From Laetiporus sulphureus 93-53 (lineage: Eukaryota; Basidiomycota; Agaricomycetes; Polyporales; Laetiporaceae): a stretch of 64,000 nucleotides of DNA. This document shows positions 11,546 through 24,600 of the stretch, piece after piece (within the stretch, counting starts at the first letter, position 1; each line of letters starts with the position of its first letter). Position numbers and translations under genes: made by a program. A model generated the notes under the pieces. It was not told the origin of the DNA. It saw nothing but the letters and a program-made list of their open reading frames with translations, and did not search any database. The stretch covers positions 2,197,103 to 2,261,102 of the forward strand of contig NW_024468510.1 of NCBI RefSeq assembly GCF_001632365.1, written 5' to 3'.

Positions 11546-12983
11546 AACGATGTGATCACAATCCCCTCACGTCGTTATCCTTGCGTGATCAACGGCAGCA
11601 CGCCTGTCATCGGACAAGTATCGAAGACAGCGGTCGTGAGCATTCCGTTGGACAGCGTCACAGATATCGTCATGATGGTTGGGCTGCTGGCAGGTATGAC
11701 GAAGGCATCACGCGAGTATTTCTGTCGTGAGGGCAAGCGCATCAAAGCCAGACGCGAAATTGCCGTACGTGCATGCCGTATTTCATCTACAAGATGGCAT
11801 ACATTGACAGTACCAAACAAGGTGATGGAGCTGCTGGTCAGGCCAGACAAGTCAGATGAAAACTGGCGAACGGAACATCGGAGAAGAAGAATACAACACG
11901 TTGCGGTACTTTCCCGAGTCGTTCGTGGTGAAGGTAATGCAGGATGTGTCAGGCGCTGCGAGTATAAGGCTCGGTAAAGCGGCTCCTGTCATGCATTTAC
12001 ATGCCCGTGCAGGGCTCGCTGCAAGAGATCGGGACACTGCTGAAGGAGGGCATGGAGGGAAGGTGAGTGCACGTCTGGCTGTGCATGGTGAGTACGTAGG
12101 CTGAGGGCGAAGCGCATGGGTCAGTGCGTTCATAAACAGCTGATGATACGTTGAACAACAGCAGTCGAGCGGGTTATTGACTCATTTTGCATGCCATATG
12201 TGGATCCGCGCAAGATACAACGATCCGCTGTCTTTGGTATTGTGTTCTTGGAATATAACCGTTGTGCGTGGATAGCCACAGATGTTCAAATGAGTATGTT
12301 ATTGTTGTGCCATCCTAAAAACCAATTCACAACTCATACTGCTGCACATGTTGGTCGCTCTCCCGGGCCTCCAATGCATCGTGCGCGCGTATATAAATGT
12401 GTTTCAAAAAGTCGCGCCCACGTGACCGCGATCATCTGTCGTACGAAGAGTACAAGATGTCAAGCGCTGATAGTCTCTGCGTGATAAATTGCGTTCGCCA
12501 GCTCGCGCAGATCCTCTTGGTACCTGGAATGTCGACCTCCCAGAGGGTGCTCGCGACGAAGTTCGCTGTCCTGGCAAATGCTTCCGACACGGCAAGCGTG
12601 CGGTGGGCTGACCACGATGAAGCGATCGAGAGTCAGCCGGCCTCCCACACCGCTCACTTGCCTCGTCACTGCATGTCGTCTCGCTCCCCTCCTTTTACAA
12701 GGAGATCAACTCGGAAGCTTCGCAGACTTGCAAGGTCCGCCAAGGATTAGCAGCCCAACATCACCCTAATTGCTAGGCGAGATGGAATCCGAAATTCATG
12801 TGCTGGCCGACATATTGAATCACTTCTCTATCTCGTTATACGGATGCAAGAGGCACGTTAATTACGTGTTACACCATTCACCACTAGCTGATCTCTCTTA
12901 GTCCACATCGTACAGATCGTGCTGTTGAACCGGTAAGGACAGCCCACACGAAGCACGCACTCACATTAACTTTGTGCTCGCAG
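11546..12983. other. 1.4 kb with unassigned open frames
   Basis: The frame of the F-box remnant continues to 11977 through a part with no F-box similarity (PVIGQVSKTAVVSIPLDSV, then KASREYFCREGKRIKARRE), followed in another frame by IGEEEYNTLRYFPESF near 11880-11920. These read like pieces of real proteins, but I do not recognise the family and cannot chain them into one gene. The right end (about 12901-12932, ending in a GTAAGG donor) may be an upstream exon of the F-box gene; no in-frame ATG was found there. Confidence 0.35.
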
Positions 12984-14615
12984 TTTTCATCGAAATGCGG
13001 CTCAAGCTCGCCAGAATCTGCCAATCAAGATGTGCTGTCCATCAACCAGCTCCCTGCGGAGGTCTTAGCACATATCTTCCGTATGCTGTCCATGCCATCA
13101 CACGCGTTCCCACCGACGCTCTCGTCATTCCCCGACTTAACCGATCTGCTCACTGCAGTGCACGTCTGCCGCCATTGGCGCGACGTCGCGGTTATGTTCC
13201 CTGACCTCTGGGCGGTCATTGATGCAGTGCACCCGGGACTCGTTGACACGACTCTCATCCGCTCGCGTGCTGTGCCACTCCGCGTAGCATTACGCGACAG
13301 AGTGTGCGAGTCAAGCATCGAGCCCATGCTCAATAACGACGACTTCCTGAAGCAACTTGGAAGCCTGTGCGGCGATATCGAAGAGCTCTATATTGAGCCG
13401 AAGTACAGCTACGGCCACGGTCTTCTCACGACATTCGACCGACCTGCCCCTCTCCTACGTTCCCTGACAATCGGGCGTGTGAGCATGTATCCTGATGAAC
13501 GGCTCCCGCAAATGTTCGCAGGTAGCACGCCAAAGCTTGAACGCCTCACGCTTCGAGGATACGTCCGGTGGCCTGACAACGCCTTTAGCGACCTCACGCA
13601 TTTGTGCTTGCACGACCAGTTTCAGCATGCGCGGCCATCATTAGCAGAGTTCCTCGATTTCCTGGATGCCTCTCCAAGGCTGGAGCAGCTCGTGCTGGTC
13701 GATGCCGGTCCTACGGTGTGGAATGCACAGGACGCAGAGATTGTCGGCGGCCGCGTGGTCTCCCTCCCTCGCCTGAAGTGTCTGGATATCGGATACTGGG
13801 ATTCAGTACGCAGCGTTATGGAGTTCCTCTCGCACATGGATATATCCGACAGCGCGGCTCTGAACGTCTGGTCGAGGTCGTGTACCGTTGGCAGCAGCGG
13901 TAACTTCCTCAAATCAATCCTCCCTCCTGACCTGCGGCGCCTGGGACCACTTCGGAGCCTTACGACAATACGTGTCACCTCACGTACCCACATGCAGGGC
14001 TTACCCGGAACGCGTGGCATGGGCAATGGCGATGAGAATATACATGTTCTCTCCGCCCACAACGGAACCTTGCAGTTGCTCGGCGACTTCAACGTGCCGG
14101 AGGCCTTCCCGACGATACTAGATAGATTTGACCTCACGCATATGCAGACGCTCACGTTGTCCTCTGGCGAGGCGTTGCGCCTGTCGGAATCACAGTGGAA
14201 GCGCGTGCTCTCGAGCGTCCCTCGTCTGCGGACGCTCACAGTGCTTCCTGCGACGTCGAGCCTTCTCCTCCCACTTCTGGACCACAGCGAGCAAGCTTCT
14301 CCTGCAGCGCATCTGCTGTGTCCGGAGCTGGGATCAATTACCGTGATGGATGGCCGAGAGAGCACCATACCACTGCTCGTGCGACTCGCCGCTCAGCGGC
14401 TCAGGCAGGGACGGCCCTTGCAGAAGTTGTGTGTAGTGGGCGACGCGAGATCCGAGATCGCTGCTCTCGATGGGGATGCACAGATGCAGTTGTTGGGTTG
14501 CGTGACCGAAGTGGAGTATAAAGAGAGAGTAGCAGATGCTGTGCGGGCTGAGTCACCTCAATGGCCAAGTGCTGCTTATATCTGGGCAAGAGGTGCAAGT
14601 CAGGTAAGCGTATAG
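12984..14615 (+). CDS. F-box/leucine-rich-repeat-like protein (5' end unresolved)
   Basis: One long open exon of about 543 codons follows a good acceptor (GTGCTCGCAG). Early residues SINQLPAEVLAHIFRML form the start of an F-box, continued by TDLLTAVHVCRHWRDVAVMFPDLW. The rest contains leucine-rich stretches such as PLLRSLTIGRV, LERLTLRGYV, LTHLCLHDQF and LEQLVLVDAG. F-box proteins bind Skp1 and present substrates to SCF ubiquitin ligases; the LRR part usually binds the target, unknown here. Agaricomycetes carry large expanded families of this type. No ATG precedes the F-box in frame, so at least one upstream exon is needed; a candidate intron is 12933-12983. Near the stop, CAGGTAAGC could be another donor, so the 3' end may also differ. 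Two decayed relatives lie at 6935 and 11128. Confidence 0.75.
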   Translation, partial: FSSKCGSSSPESANQDVLSINQLPAEVLAHIFRMLSMPSHAFPPTLSSFPDLTDLLTAVHVCRHWRDVAVMFPDLWAVIDAVHPGLVDTTLIRSRAVPLRVALRDRVCESSIEPMLNNDDFLKQLGSLCGDIEELYIEPKYSYGHGLLTTFDRPAPLLRSLTIGRVSMYPDERLPQMFAGSTPKLERLTLRGYVRWPDNAFSDLTHLCLHDQFQHARPSLAEFLDFLDASPRLEQLVLVDAGPTVWNAQDAEIVGGRVVSLPRLKCLDIGYWDSVRSVMEFLSHMDISDSAALNVWSRSCTVGSSGNFLKSILPPDLRRLGPLRSLTTIRVTSRTHMQGLPGTRGMGNGDENIHVLSAHNGTLQLLGDFNVPEAFPTILDRFDLTHMQTLTLSSGEALRLSESQWKRVLSSVPRLRTLTVLPATSSLLLPLLDHSEQASPAAHLLCPELGSITVMDGRESTIPLLVRLAAQRLRQGRPLQKLCVVGDARSEIAALDGDAQMQLLGCVTEVEYKERVADAVRAESPQWPSAAYIWARGASQVSV

Positions 14616-14688
14616 GTTGTTGGGCCCATTCCTTTTAGCTCTGCGATGTATGCTTCATGATGTATCAAACACAATGAATATAGTACAG

Positions 14689-15629
14689 CTAAGATGGTAC
14701 AGCGGATGAGCACAGACGGAGAAAAGAGGACATGTGTGCTCTATGACAAAGGCCGATTTTCGGAGCCCGGAGGATTGAGTAACGTTTGCAGCTACAAACG
14801 ATGACCTGGCGATGAGGGAATGCTCCTGCATCATAGGATCGACGATCGCTCACCTGCTCGAGATCAACCGATTGTGCTACACCATCCGGACCGTGGCCAT
14901 TCTCTCCCGGCCCATGCTGCGAGGCTTCTCCAGACTGAGAACACATATCGCCGGTCAGTTTGCAGGAATCGACGCGTTCCGTAAAGCAACGAAATTCGCT
15001 CTGGTCACATACCTGCTCCAGCTTGCCCACCACGCTACCGGCCTTCTTCGTGCGCCCTCCTGCGACGGCCAAGGGCTCGTCGCGTGGGACGATGTCGATA
15101 AGGAAGTCAAACTGGTCCGACTTGCTCAGAGCCTTCGCGATATCTGCACGCGAGAGTGTGCGGCGCTTGTTCGAGTCGGCGATGATGAAGGCGCGAGCTG
15201 TGATCTCGGCGATGAAGACTGTATAACAGACGATAATGCATGAGTTGACAATAGAGACAGCGAGCGAGTAGCAGTATACGCACTTTCACAGGCCTTGCAG
15301 AAGAGTATGGGTGCTGCGGCATGATCAGAGGGTTACCCTCGCGTGTTACAAAAGTCTCTGAGACGCACCATCTGCTGCAATCATCTGAATGAAGCGTGTC
15401 AATGGTGCCTTGGTTGTCCTTCGTCTGCATGAAGCAGGTAAAAGGAGCATACCTTCACTTCCGGGTCACTCTTCATGACCTTCTTTATGCGGGCGAGGGG
15501 TAACGGCGGATGGCGATAGTCCGGGGTTTCCTGCTCGGCAGCATCGACCTGACGCTGCCAGAAGGAACGTAGAAAGTCTTGCAGAGGTTCGCCAGCCTGG
15601 ACGAATGGTCTCTGATTGGGTGAAGACAT
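14689..15629 (-). CDS. HAP5: CCAAT-binding factor subunit C (HAP5/NF-YC), histone-fold protein
   Basis: Five exons: 15629-15453, 15384-15369, 15313-15284, 15218-15013, 14934-14689; about 224 residues. The first exon carries [11 protein letters not shown] and [20 protein letters not shown], the hallmark of NF-YC. Exons 2-4 complete the histone fold ([61 protein letters not shown]). The protein pairs with HAP3/NF-YB and, with HAP2/NF-YA, binds CCAAT boxes in promoters in the nucleus. Two exons are very small (16 and 30 nt) but required to restore the fold. The start is the ATG at 15629; an upstream TTG in frame is not used. The last exon is open to the given stop; an in-frame 48-nt stretch flanked by GTGAGC and CAG could be spliced without changing frame, so the C-terminus is uncertain. 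Confidence 0.9.
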
Positions 15630-15828
15630 GGCTTTCAAGTTTTGTATTCAAGCTTCAAGATCAGCGGCGCGGTTGATACACTAAGGAAGTAAGCAAGACT
15701 GGCCAATCCTGTCTCGTAAGCCGGCTTCAGTTCAACCTTAGTCTACATCGTAGTCGGAGTTTCAAACTGCTATACTGAACGCCTGCATGCGTCTCCCCTC
15801 TCACAGTCGAGCTTGACCGCACCTCACC
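15630..15828. promoter_or_regulatory. shared divergent promoter of HAP5 and RVB1
   Basis: Only 199 bp separate the start codons of two genes reading away from each other, so both promoters and 5' leaders must lie here. It is pyrimidine-rich near RVB1 (GTCTCCCCTCTCACAG). No TATA box is evident. Co-regulation is an inference from spacing only. Confidence 0.55.
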
Positions 15829-17624
<1,796 letters not shown>

Positions 17625-19738
17625 TGCTTGCACGTGTGCGAGCGGATGGTGGTATGTAGCACCCGGTACGTGGGTAGCTTGGTGATTGGCGACGACAGCT
17701 GATTCAGTGCCGTTCCATCTGTCGCAGGTAGGGCGTGAATGCGAAGGAGCTTGAGCAAAATATCGACGGGCCTGGCATGGTCCGTCTGCTTCATACATAG
17801 CAGTACTGATCCCCGATGTATTAGATCCTCGAGGCGTGCAACATGACCCGCACGCTCAATTTAATGTGGATAAGCACGCTCGATTTAATTAAATTTTGCT
17901 GCTAGCGCGGTCCCTGAGCATTTGACTGGTGCTGGTATGAGCGGCTATGTCTATGTGCATGTCATGTTGGGTGTGGAAGTCGCTTTCTAGCGTGCAGTCT
18001 CGCTATGGCTGGAGGATCCGCGCCGACGGGCTCGGGCTCGGGCTTGGGCAACGCATTAGGTGTGTATTGATTTGTCTTGAGCTGTTGGTCGGGGCGATTA
18101 CCTGGATCAAGTTATTTCGAGCAACTGCGCAAGTACCCTCACACTCGTTTCAGGTGCGTTTAGCTCGACACACGGTGCTTCTGACGATGCTCACCGGTAT
18201 GACTCCATTCGGACATGCTCAAAGCACATAGCTCGCAATGGCCGAATGAGATCTGCCTTGGCTGTGCAGGCCGCTGCCTTAGAAGGAGCACAATCGAGAT
18301 TGTCCTGCGATTCGGAGCGTTCTGCATTCATTCGCGCGGATCCAGGTTGTGTCGCTGCTTCTCTGATCCCACTGAGTCTTCCTCGCATTAATTTATAAGC
18401 GGCTCAGGACTGCATCGATCGGGACGCCATCAGCTACCGCCCTAGTTTCCATGACATGGCGAACGCCTGACGGCCAATTGGGGTCGCCTGCATGAAACGG
18501 TGACATTGTTCGATAGCACCGACCTACCAACGTGCGCGGTACTCCATCGGTGGTTCATTCCTTCTGTTCAAGTGGTAGGCAGGTGGGTGACCTCGAAATG
18601 CCGCCGTGAGCATTCTCATACCACCTGGCTCTGCTGATCTTGCCAGAAGAAGCTTCTTTTGTGAAGCTGCGCGGAGTTTTGCGGGGCCCATGCTTCACCT
18701 TCTTTACAATCTGGAGATGGGATATGTCCGCCGGATTAATGAGGACATCGCAATCAGGATGGCCAGGGATGGAAGACGTCCTGGGCGTCGAAGGCAGTCA
18801 GCCGACCCAGTCTGACCCCACGCACTTCCCACGACTCTCCGTCGACGGTGCTGGTGCCGCAGGGACCGCCCCGGCTGTGGGACTGGTGCAGTCGTGAATG
18901 GCTGGTCATCACGGCAGATGACTTCGCTGCGGTCGTCCGGATCTGGAGCAGTGCACTGATCATGACAGCGGAGAGACACTCATCGGATTGTGATACGAGG
19001 CTTGTGGGCAGTGAAATATTCTAGTGCTGACCCAGATCCGCCTCCGCCTCCTATCTCTCCAAATGCACCTATACACAAGGGCATTTGGATTGAACTCGTG
19101 TGCCGCGGCTGATCTCACATGTGTTCACAGCGAAGGTAGCCCAGGCTGGTCATGTCTCGCACGATCGGTTTCAGAATCATATCGAGGACCTTCTCGGATG
19201 ACACAGGTACTATACATGCTCGTCTTGGCGACCAGCAAGGCATGCAGAGACATCGCACAACACTCTCATATCAGCGCCAAAACTTTCACCAAGGCATGTG
19301 CCAATGTACGTTCAGAATTGAATCATGGCGGGCCCGCGCGCGGTCGAACCTGCGCTTTGTCCAGGGGCGCCGCCACAGGCGAGCGCGACGTTTTATCTAT
19401 CTTTGTGAACGTGGCGCCGAGGGACAGCATGGGCCACTCGCGCTAGGGCTTGCTTAGCAAGACGGAGAAGGAAGTCGCTTTCAAGCTTCTTGCGGCGGTC
19501 TATTCAGTCGAGCGTCCCGGATCGGGCAGGAGGGATCTTCTTCCGTATGCTAGGTGGGCCTTTCCCCCGCAAAAGATGATATTTTGAGCACTTCTGTGCT
19601 GATTGATTGGCACGCCCTACTCGGATCACGCTTGCGTTGCAGTCGTCCTCGTATATATATAGCCATGTAAAACGTTCTGCGCACCGGATTGCTCCTCCTT
19701 CATCCCTTAATGCGTAGACAACCTCTTCTAACATCTCC
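17625..19738. other. 2.1-kb gene-free stretch
   Basis: No motif-bearing frame or splice chain was found on either strand. Near 17850-17890 two close copies of GCACGCTCRATTTAAT occur as a short AT-rich direct repeat. Frames at 18606-18897 and 19024-19457 are short, overlapping and anonymous. Confidence 0.45.
19652..19662 (+). promoter_or_regulatory. TATA-like element of the DUF6593-type gene
   Basis: TATATATATAG lies about 80 bp before the start codon at 19739. Similar elements at the same distance precede the genes starting at 27111 (-) and 50158 (+). Confidence 0.5.
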
Positions 19739-20503
19739 ATGATCAACCGGACGCTCCCGTACTTTCTCGAGGACCGCACCGGCCTCTACACTGACTCGGA
19801 CTACGACGACATCTACGACCGCCTCTTCCTGCGCGTCGACCGCCCAAAGCCCACCGAGTCTGCGCTCACAGTCTACAACACAGGGCGCCGTTCCTCGAGT
19901 CGGCGCAAGTCGCGACCAATATCTACGCAGCGCAACCTGGGTATCGTACTCGAATTCGGGACTCACGGTGCGCTGGGAAAGGTCACATTCGTGGACGCGG
20001 GGATCCATGTACCCATGGGCCAGTATCTGAAGAAAACATCCATGTTCGGGGGGTGAGTGGATCGATCTGGATGCATTTGGTGCTGCTGAGGCTGATGAGA
20101 CGGACTGGTATTGTCAGATCGCTATCGCGGAAGTTTCGGGCGTCCGACGGACAAGAGTACAGGTGGATGTACAGAAACAGCAGCGAACACGAGTGGTGTG
20201 TGCGTGAACCATGGCTGTCATCTGATGACGAATGCTGACGCACTGATTGAACTAGTGCATGGACTGCAATGAGTGCATCGTCGCGCATTACGATCTGAAG
20301 CCGCCAGACAAGCCTGTTTTTAGCATGTCCGGGAACATTCTCACGGTATATGAGGAGTATGTTGGGCTCGCTGTTGGTACGTGCTCTTCTGTGATGATTG
20401 ATGACCTCTCGCGTGATGCTTACATGAATTTGCTTGTTCGCTTCGTCCAGAGATCCTCGCATCTCTCATAATCATGCGCCATATTGAAGCACAAAAGCTC
20501 TGA
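19739..20503 (+). CDS. DUF6593-type protein
   Basis: Four exons: 19739-20052, 20118-20199, 20256-20376, 20451-20503; 189 residues. After a polar N-terminus the domain shows GIVLEFGTHG, a basic strand FRASDGQEYRW, then CIVAHYDLKPPDKP and a final hydrophobic segment IILASLIIM-like before the stop. This combination of a tryptophan-ended strand, the VAxYD motif and a C-terminal hydrophobic helix is that of the DUF6593 family, abundant in Agaricomycetes and without known function. A TATA-like element lies about 80 bp upstream. Exon 2 ends in WC and exon 3 starts with C; the donor TGT|GTGCGT is chosen because it keeps the frame. Confidence 0.72.
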
Positions 20504-21691
20504 GTGCGATTTGGCTTGCGAACAGAATTGCAACATGTACAATGTTAGGGTGCTTGACCTGGTTCAAAAAAGGCTGCCTCTCGGAACAGCGTGATTGATA
20601 ATACAATCCCGCGGGGGGTCAAACAGTGACGGTGTACCATAGCCTTAGGTTGTCTAACAAACTCACTGCTCCGTAATTATATGACAAGGGCTATCGTTGT
20701 AGTACATACCCTGATACCATAGTTCTGCTCTTGCACATACTTATGCATATATTCAATGATCAACACACTCTGCCTGAGATTGCGAAACCCACCAGTCTGG
20801 TCCCAGATGTGCTTTGTCTGATGTGCCTCTTTGATGCTGCTGCCCTGATGTCATGAACAGCCATGGACATAGTACGTTACACTGACAGATAACTGATCTG
20901 ATGTGGGCCACAGGGGATGGAAGATGAGTGCCACAACCTCAAGTGAGGAGAACCATGCATTGGATGTTCAAGTATCACAAATTATCATTCTGGCCTGCAT
21001 GGCATTGATTGCAAAGTCATTGAGAATGATTAACATAACAATCTGCTGGACGCTGTATCACAACAGCCACGCCACATCTGTCACGACCGTCTGCCGCGCA
21101 TGACGCTCGACGAGAAGGTGTCGCAACTGTGAGCCGTGCGGCGGTCAGGCACGCTAGCTACTAGCAGCTGACCTTTGCGCAGCATTCAAGACGATATCGA
21201 CGGTTGAATGGACGCGGACCGCAACGGCGCCGCTGCGAAGTAACACGCATACCCACATATAGGGGATATCATTAGTTATAGTTGATATGCATGTTGATGC
21301 TGCTGCGTCACAACATTAAATGTGAAGCTTTTACAATTGACGAACAACGACCGGATCCACCACGATCACTGTAAGCACGAATGTTCTTTTCTCAAGGAGA
21401 TCTATCAGCAAGAGGGAGAAGAGTATCGCATAATCGCGGTACGAACGAGCAAGCAATAACGGTGTAATATTAGTCAAACGTAGAGTGGTACTGAATGGAG
21501 GCATCGTCGCTGGTCGTAGATCTGCGCGGCAATCGCCGACCCCGCATTTCCGCCACGCGGCTCAAGCCTTGCGGTCGGGCACCGTCGTCTTTCTTTCCAT
21601 TCATTGGCATAGCTATCCATTCACGCCAGTTGGATCAATTTTTGCAGAAATCTAGCGTGCAGCTGAGGATTCTTCAATTGAGGCCAGGAGC
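20504..21691. other. 1.2-kb stretch with a possible gene fragment
   Basis: Upstream region of the GH92 gene. Apart from the GH3-like fragment listed separately, the small open frames (for example 20903-21103 +) carry no motif. An intense G run (GCGGGGGG) lies at about 20610. Confidence 0.45.
21091..21242 (+). pseudogene. possible glycoside hydrolase family 3 fragment
   Basis: LPRMTLDEKVSQL at 21091-21129 looks like the conserved early motif of GH3 beta-glucosidases (xxMTLEEKVxQL). About 50 bases later SIQDDIDG, a stop, and MDADRNGAA follow in a related frame, as expected if TGG became TGA. No catalytic domain follows. It could be chance; the motif is short. Confidence 0.25.
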
Positions 21692-24600
21692 ATGCATCAT
21701 TTATGCTCCGTTCTATGTCTTGCTCTACTATTGCCATCGGTATTGGCAAAGCTGCCCATTCCGCCCGAGTTCAGACAGCCTCCAAGCGATGAAGTGGATG
21801 CGGTCGATCCGTACGTTTTCTGACCAACTAAACCACGATTAATGCTGTGCTGTGGCCCGATGTGTTAGATGCGCATCCGTATTCGTTGTCATTTCCTTTT
21901 GTCAAATTTTCGACTTGCTTTTGGCGAGCGAGCTGACGGGACGCGTTCGTATAGTTTGATTGGGAATGGAGGCGGGGATCCCAATGGTTCTGGAGGAATG
22001 ATACCAAGCACTGCTCCTCCGTTCGGGATGACCCGCTGGACGGCGCAGACGACACAGAATTACGTGTCAGTCACGCCATACAACTACTCACACACGTCTA
22101 TTCATGGATTTCAGGTGGGTCGTTTAGTACAGATCACCATTCGCGTTGGAAATCACTTCATTGCTTATATATGCCCTTTACTCTAGGGAACCCATCAACC
22201 CGCGATCTGGATGGGCGAGTCTGGTCAAGCAGTCGTAGTGCCGGGGGTTGGCACGGTCAAGAGCAACTTCGATGAGCGCGGTATGGAGATCGTCTATGAC
22301 GAGAATGGTCGCAGCGAAGCTGTGAGCGCAAGTTATTACGCTGTGAACCTCGCCGTACCCGAGGAAGACGGCGGAGGAGTACTCAAAGCTGAAATGAGCG
22401 CAAGTGAGTATATGTTTCAACGCAGTTTTGGAAACACGTCGCGGCAAATGCTGCTGATTGTGCCGTTTTGAAGCGTGAGGTATTTTCCTCGCCGAACATG
22501 GCTCGGTGGTATTCTCTTTAATCAGCGTCGGCGACACGCCTAAACGCATCGCATCGTAGTCATCTTATGGCGCTCCGACGTGATGTCGGCTCTCCGGCAA
22601 TTGGGATTGTTTTTGCACTATATGGAATACCGATTAACGAAAGAGCTATTTACATGTTTTGCCGCGGATCTTGTATTAGTCTCCGCACTCATTTCTGACG
22701 CGCGCAGAAGGTGTCTCCAAGGACCCGCGTACGACAACCCTGATGCATGCGATGACATTGACAGTTCTCCGATTTGTGCGCACAGGGTCGTCGAATGCGC
22801 CGAGATTATTTTGGCTCAAAAAGTGCAGCAACCATCTATTTCCAGAATAACCTCCGTTCCCAGAGGATTAAACCGCAGTCTGACTAACGCTCTTCCTCCA
22901 CAGCCTCACGCGTCGGCCACCTCCGCTTCACCTTCCCCGTCGATACGTCACCATACATCCTCCTCGAGGCGACTCGCGCCGCCATCCTCGGCTCGCCCGC
23001 CTCGCCCAACGGCAGCTGGCCGACGTACCCCATTGGCTCCATCTCCGTGTACCCGCTGGGCACCAGCGCGTCTGCGCTACCAGAGATTTGCGGCCGTAAC
23101 CCCGAGCGGCAAGACAGGATCCTCGGCCCGAGCCCGGCGCCATCGTTTGCGGGCCATTTTTGCGCGCGCTTCTCGGTCCCATTGGTCGCGTACGGGGTAG
23201 TACAGAACGGAAGCACCTCGGAGGATGCAGAGAGCGGCGAGGGATCACTGCTGTCTGCGTATGCGCGCTTTGCAGATGGCACGACGGTCGTGGACGTAAG
23301 GGTGGGCGTGTCGTTCATTAGCGAGGAAAAGGCGCGCGCGAGCTTGGAGAGGGAGGTTCCAGATGGGACGAGCCTCGAGGAGACGGCGAGTAGGACGCGG
23401 GGGGCGTGGGTGGAGAAATTGGGCAGGGTGAAGGTCGAGGGCGCGAGTGACGATCAGAGGGCGGTATTCTACACTGGGATTTTCCATACCCTTCAGGTAA
23501 GTGCAACAACGCACCACGTGTGCCTGCCTATTGAGTGGCTCATGCATTCAGTATCCATACGAGCAAGACGAGGACGGAGAATACTATTCGGGGTACGATG
23601 ACAGCGTGCACGAGGGCGATTCATACACTGGGTACTCAATATGGGTGCGTCGCCTCATCATCATGGAATGTGCTATTATTGAAGTTGTCTGGTGCACTGC
23701 TAGGATACATACCGTGCCGAATGGGCATGGCAAATCCTGCTCGCTCCTGAACGAATTCCGGGAATGGTTAGGAGCATGCTACAGGACTACCAGCAGGTGA
23801 ATGGTTGGCAGATCAAACAATCAGAGCTGCGTTGTACTGACAGCATATCGATTGCAGAGTGGCTGGCTGCCGATGTGGAAGAACATTGTGGGTAGGTGGC
23901 CCAAATATTTATCATCCGCTGTTCTCACCGCTTTTGATAGAGACGAACATCATGGTTGGTCGGCGGTCCGGCTCTACAGGAATATACGGGCTGACATCTA
24001 GCAGGTGGCCACGCATGCCGACTCGCTTGTTACTGAGGCTGTCATCAAGAATATCACTGGCTTCGATGTGGATTTGGCATATGAGGCGGTATATAAAGAT
24101 GCGACCGTCCCGCCTGTTGACGATTGGACAATTTCGTGAGTCCCGTTTATGATATCACGTCGCATCTCCCGCCTAATCACGGCATGCCTTTAGTTACTAT
24201 GATCGCGAAGAGGTAAGTTCCTTGAAGACGATATGCAAGGGACCCTCAATTCAATTGATATGTCTTAGGGAGTAGGATATGAAGTACGCGCGGGCTTGTC
24301 TTCTGTGTACGAAGAGAAGGGTTGGGTCGCGAACGACATACACTCTGAGGCTGCCTCGCGAACTCTGGACTATGCCTGTAAGCCACTCTGCTTCCTTCTC
24401 ATTGCTATATTCACGAGCGATCACGCAGACGACGACTATGCCGTCTCGACCCTCGCTGAACACCTCGGCTACACCGAGAACGCGACCTTCTTCCGCAACC
24501 GCGCGCTCACCGCTCCATTCACCATCTTCAACTCCGACACGGGCTTCATGGAGGCTCGCGACGCGAATGACTCGTGGGCGGGCCAGGATCAGGGCTGGAC

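Noticed and set aside
17839..17895. AT-rich direct repeat GCACGCTCRATTTAAT.
   Set aside because: Only two copies and no associated gene; recorded under the gene-free stretch but not strong enough as a separate element.
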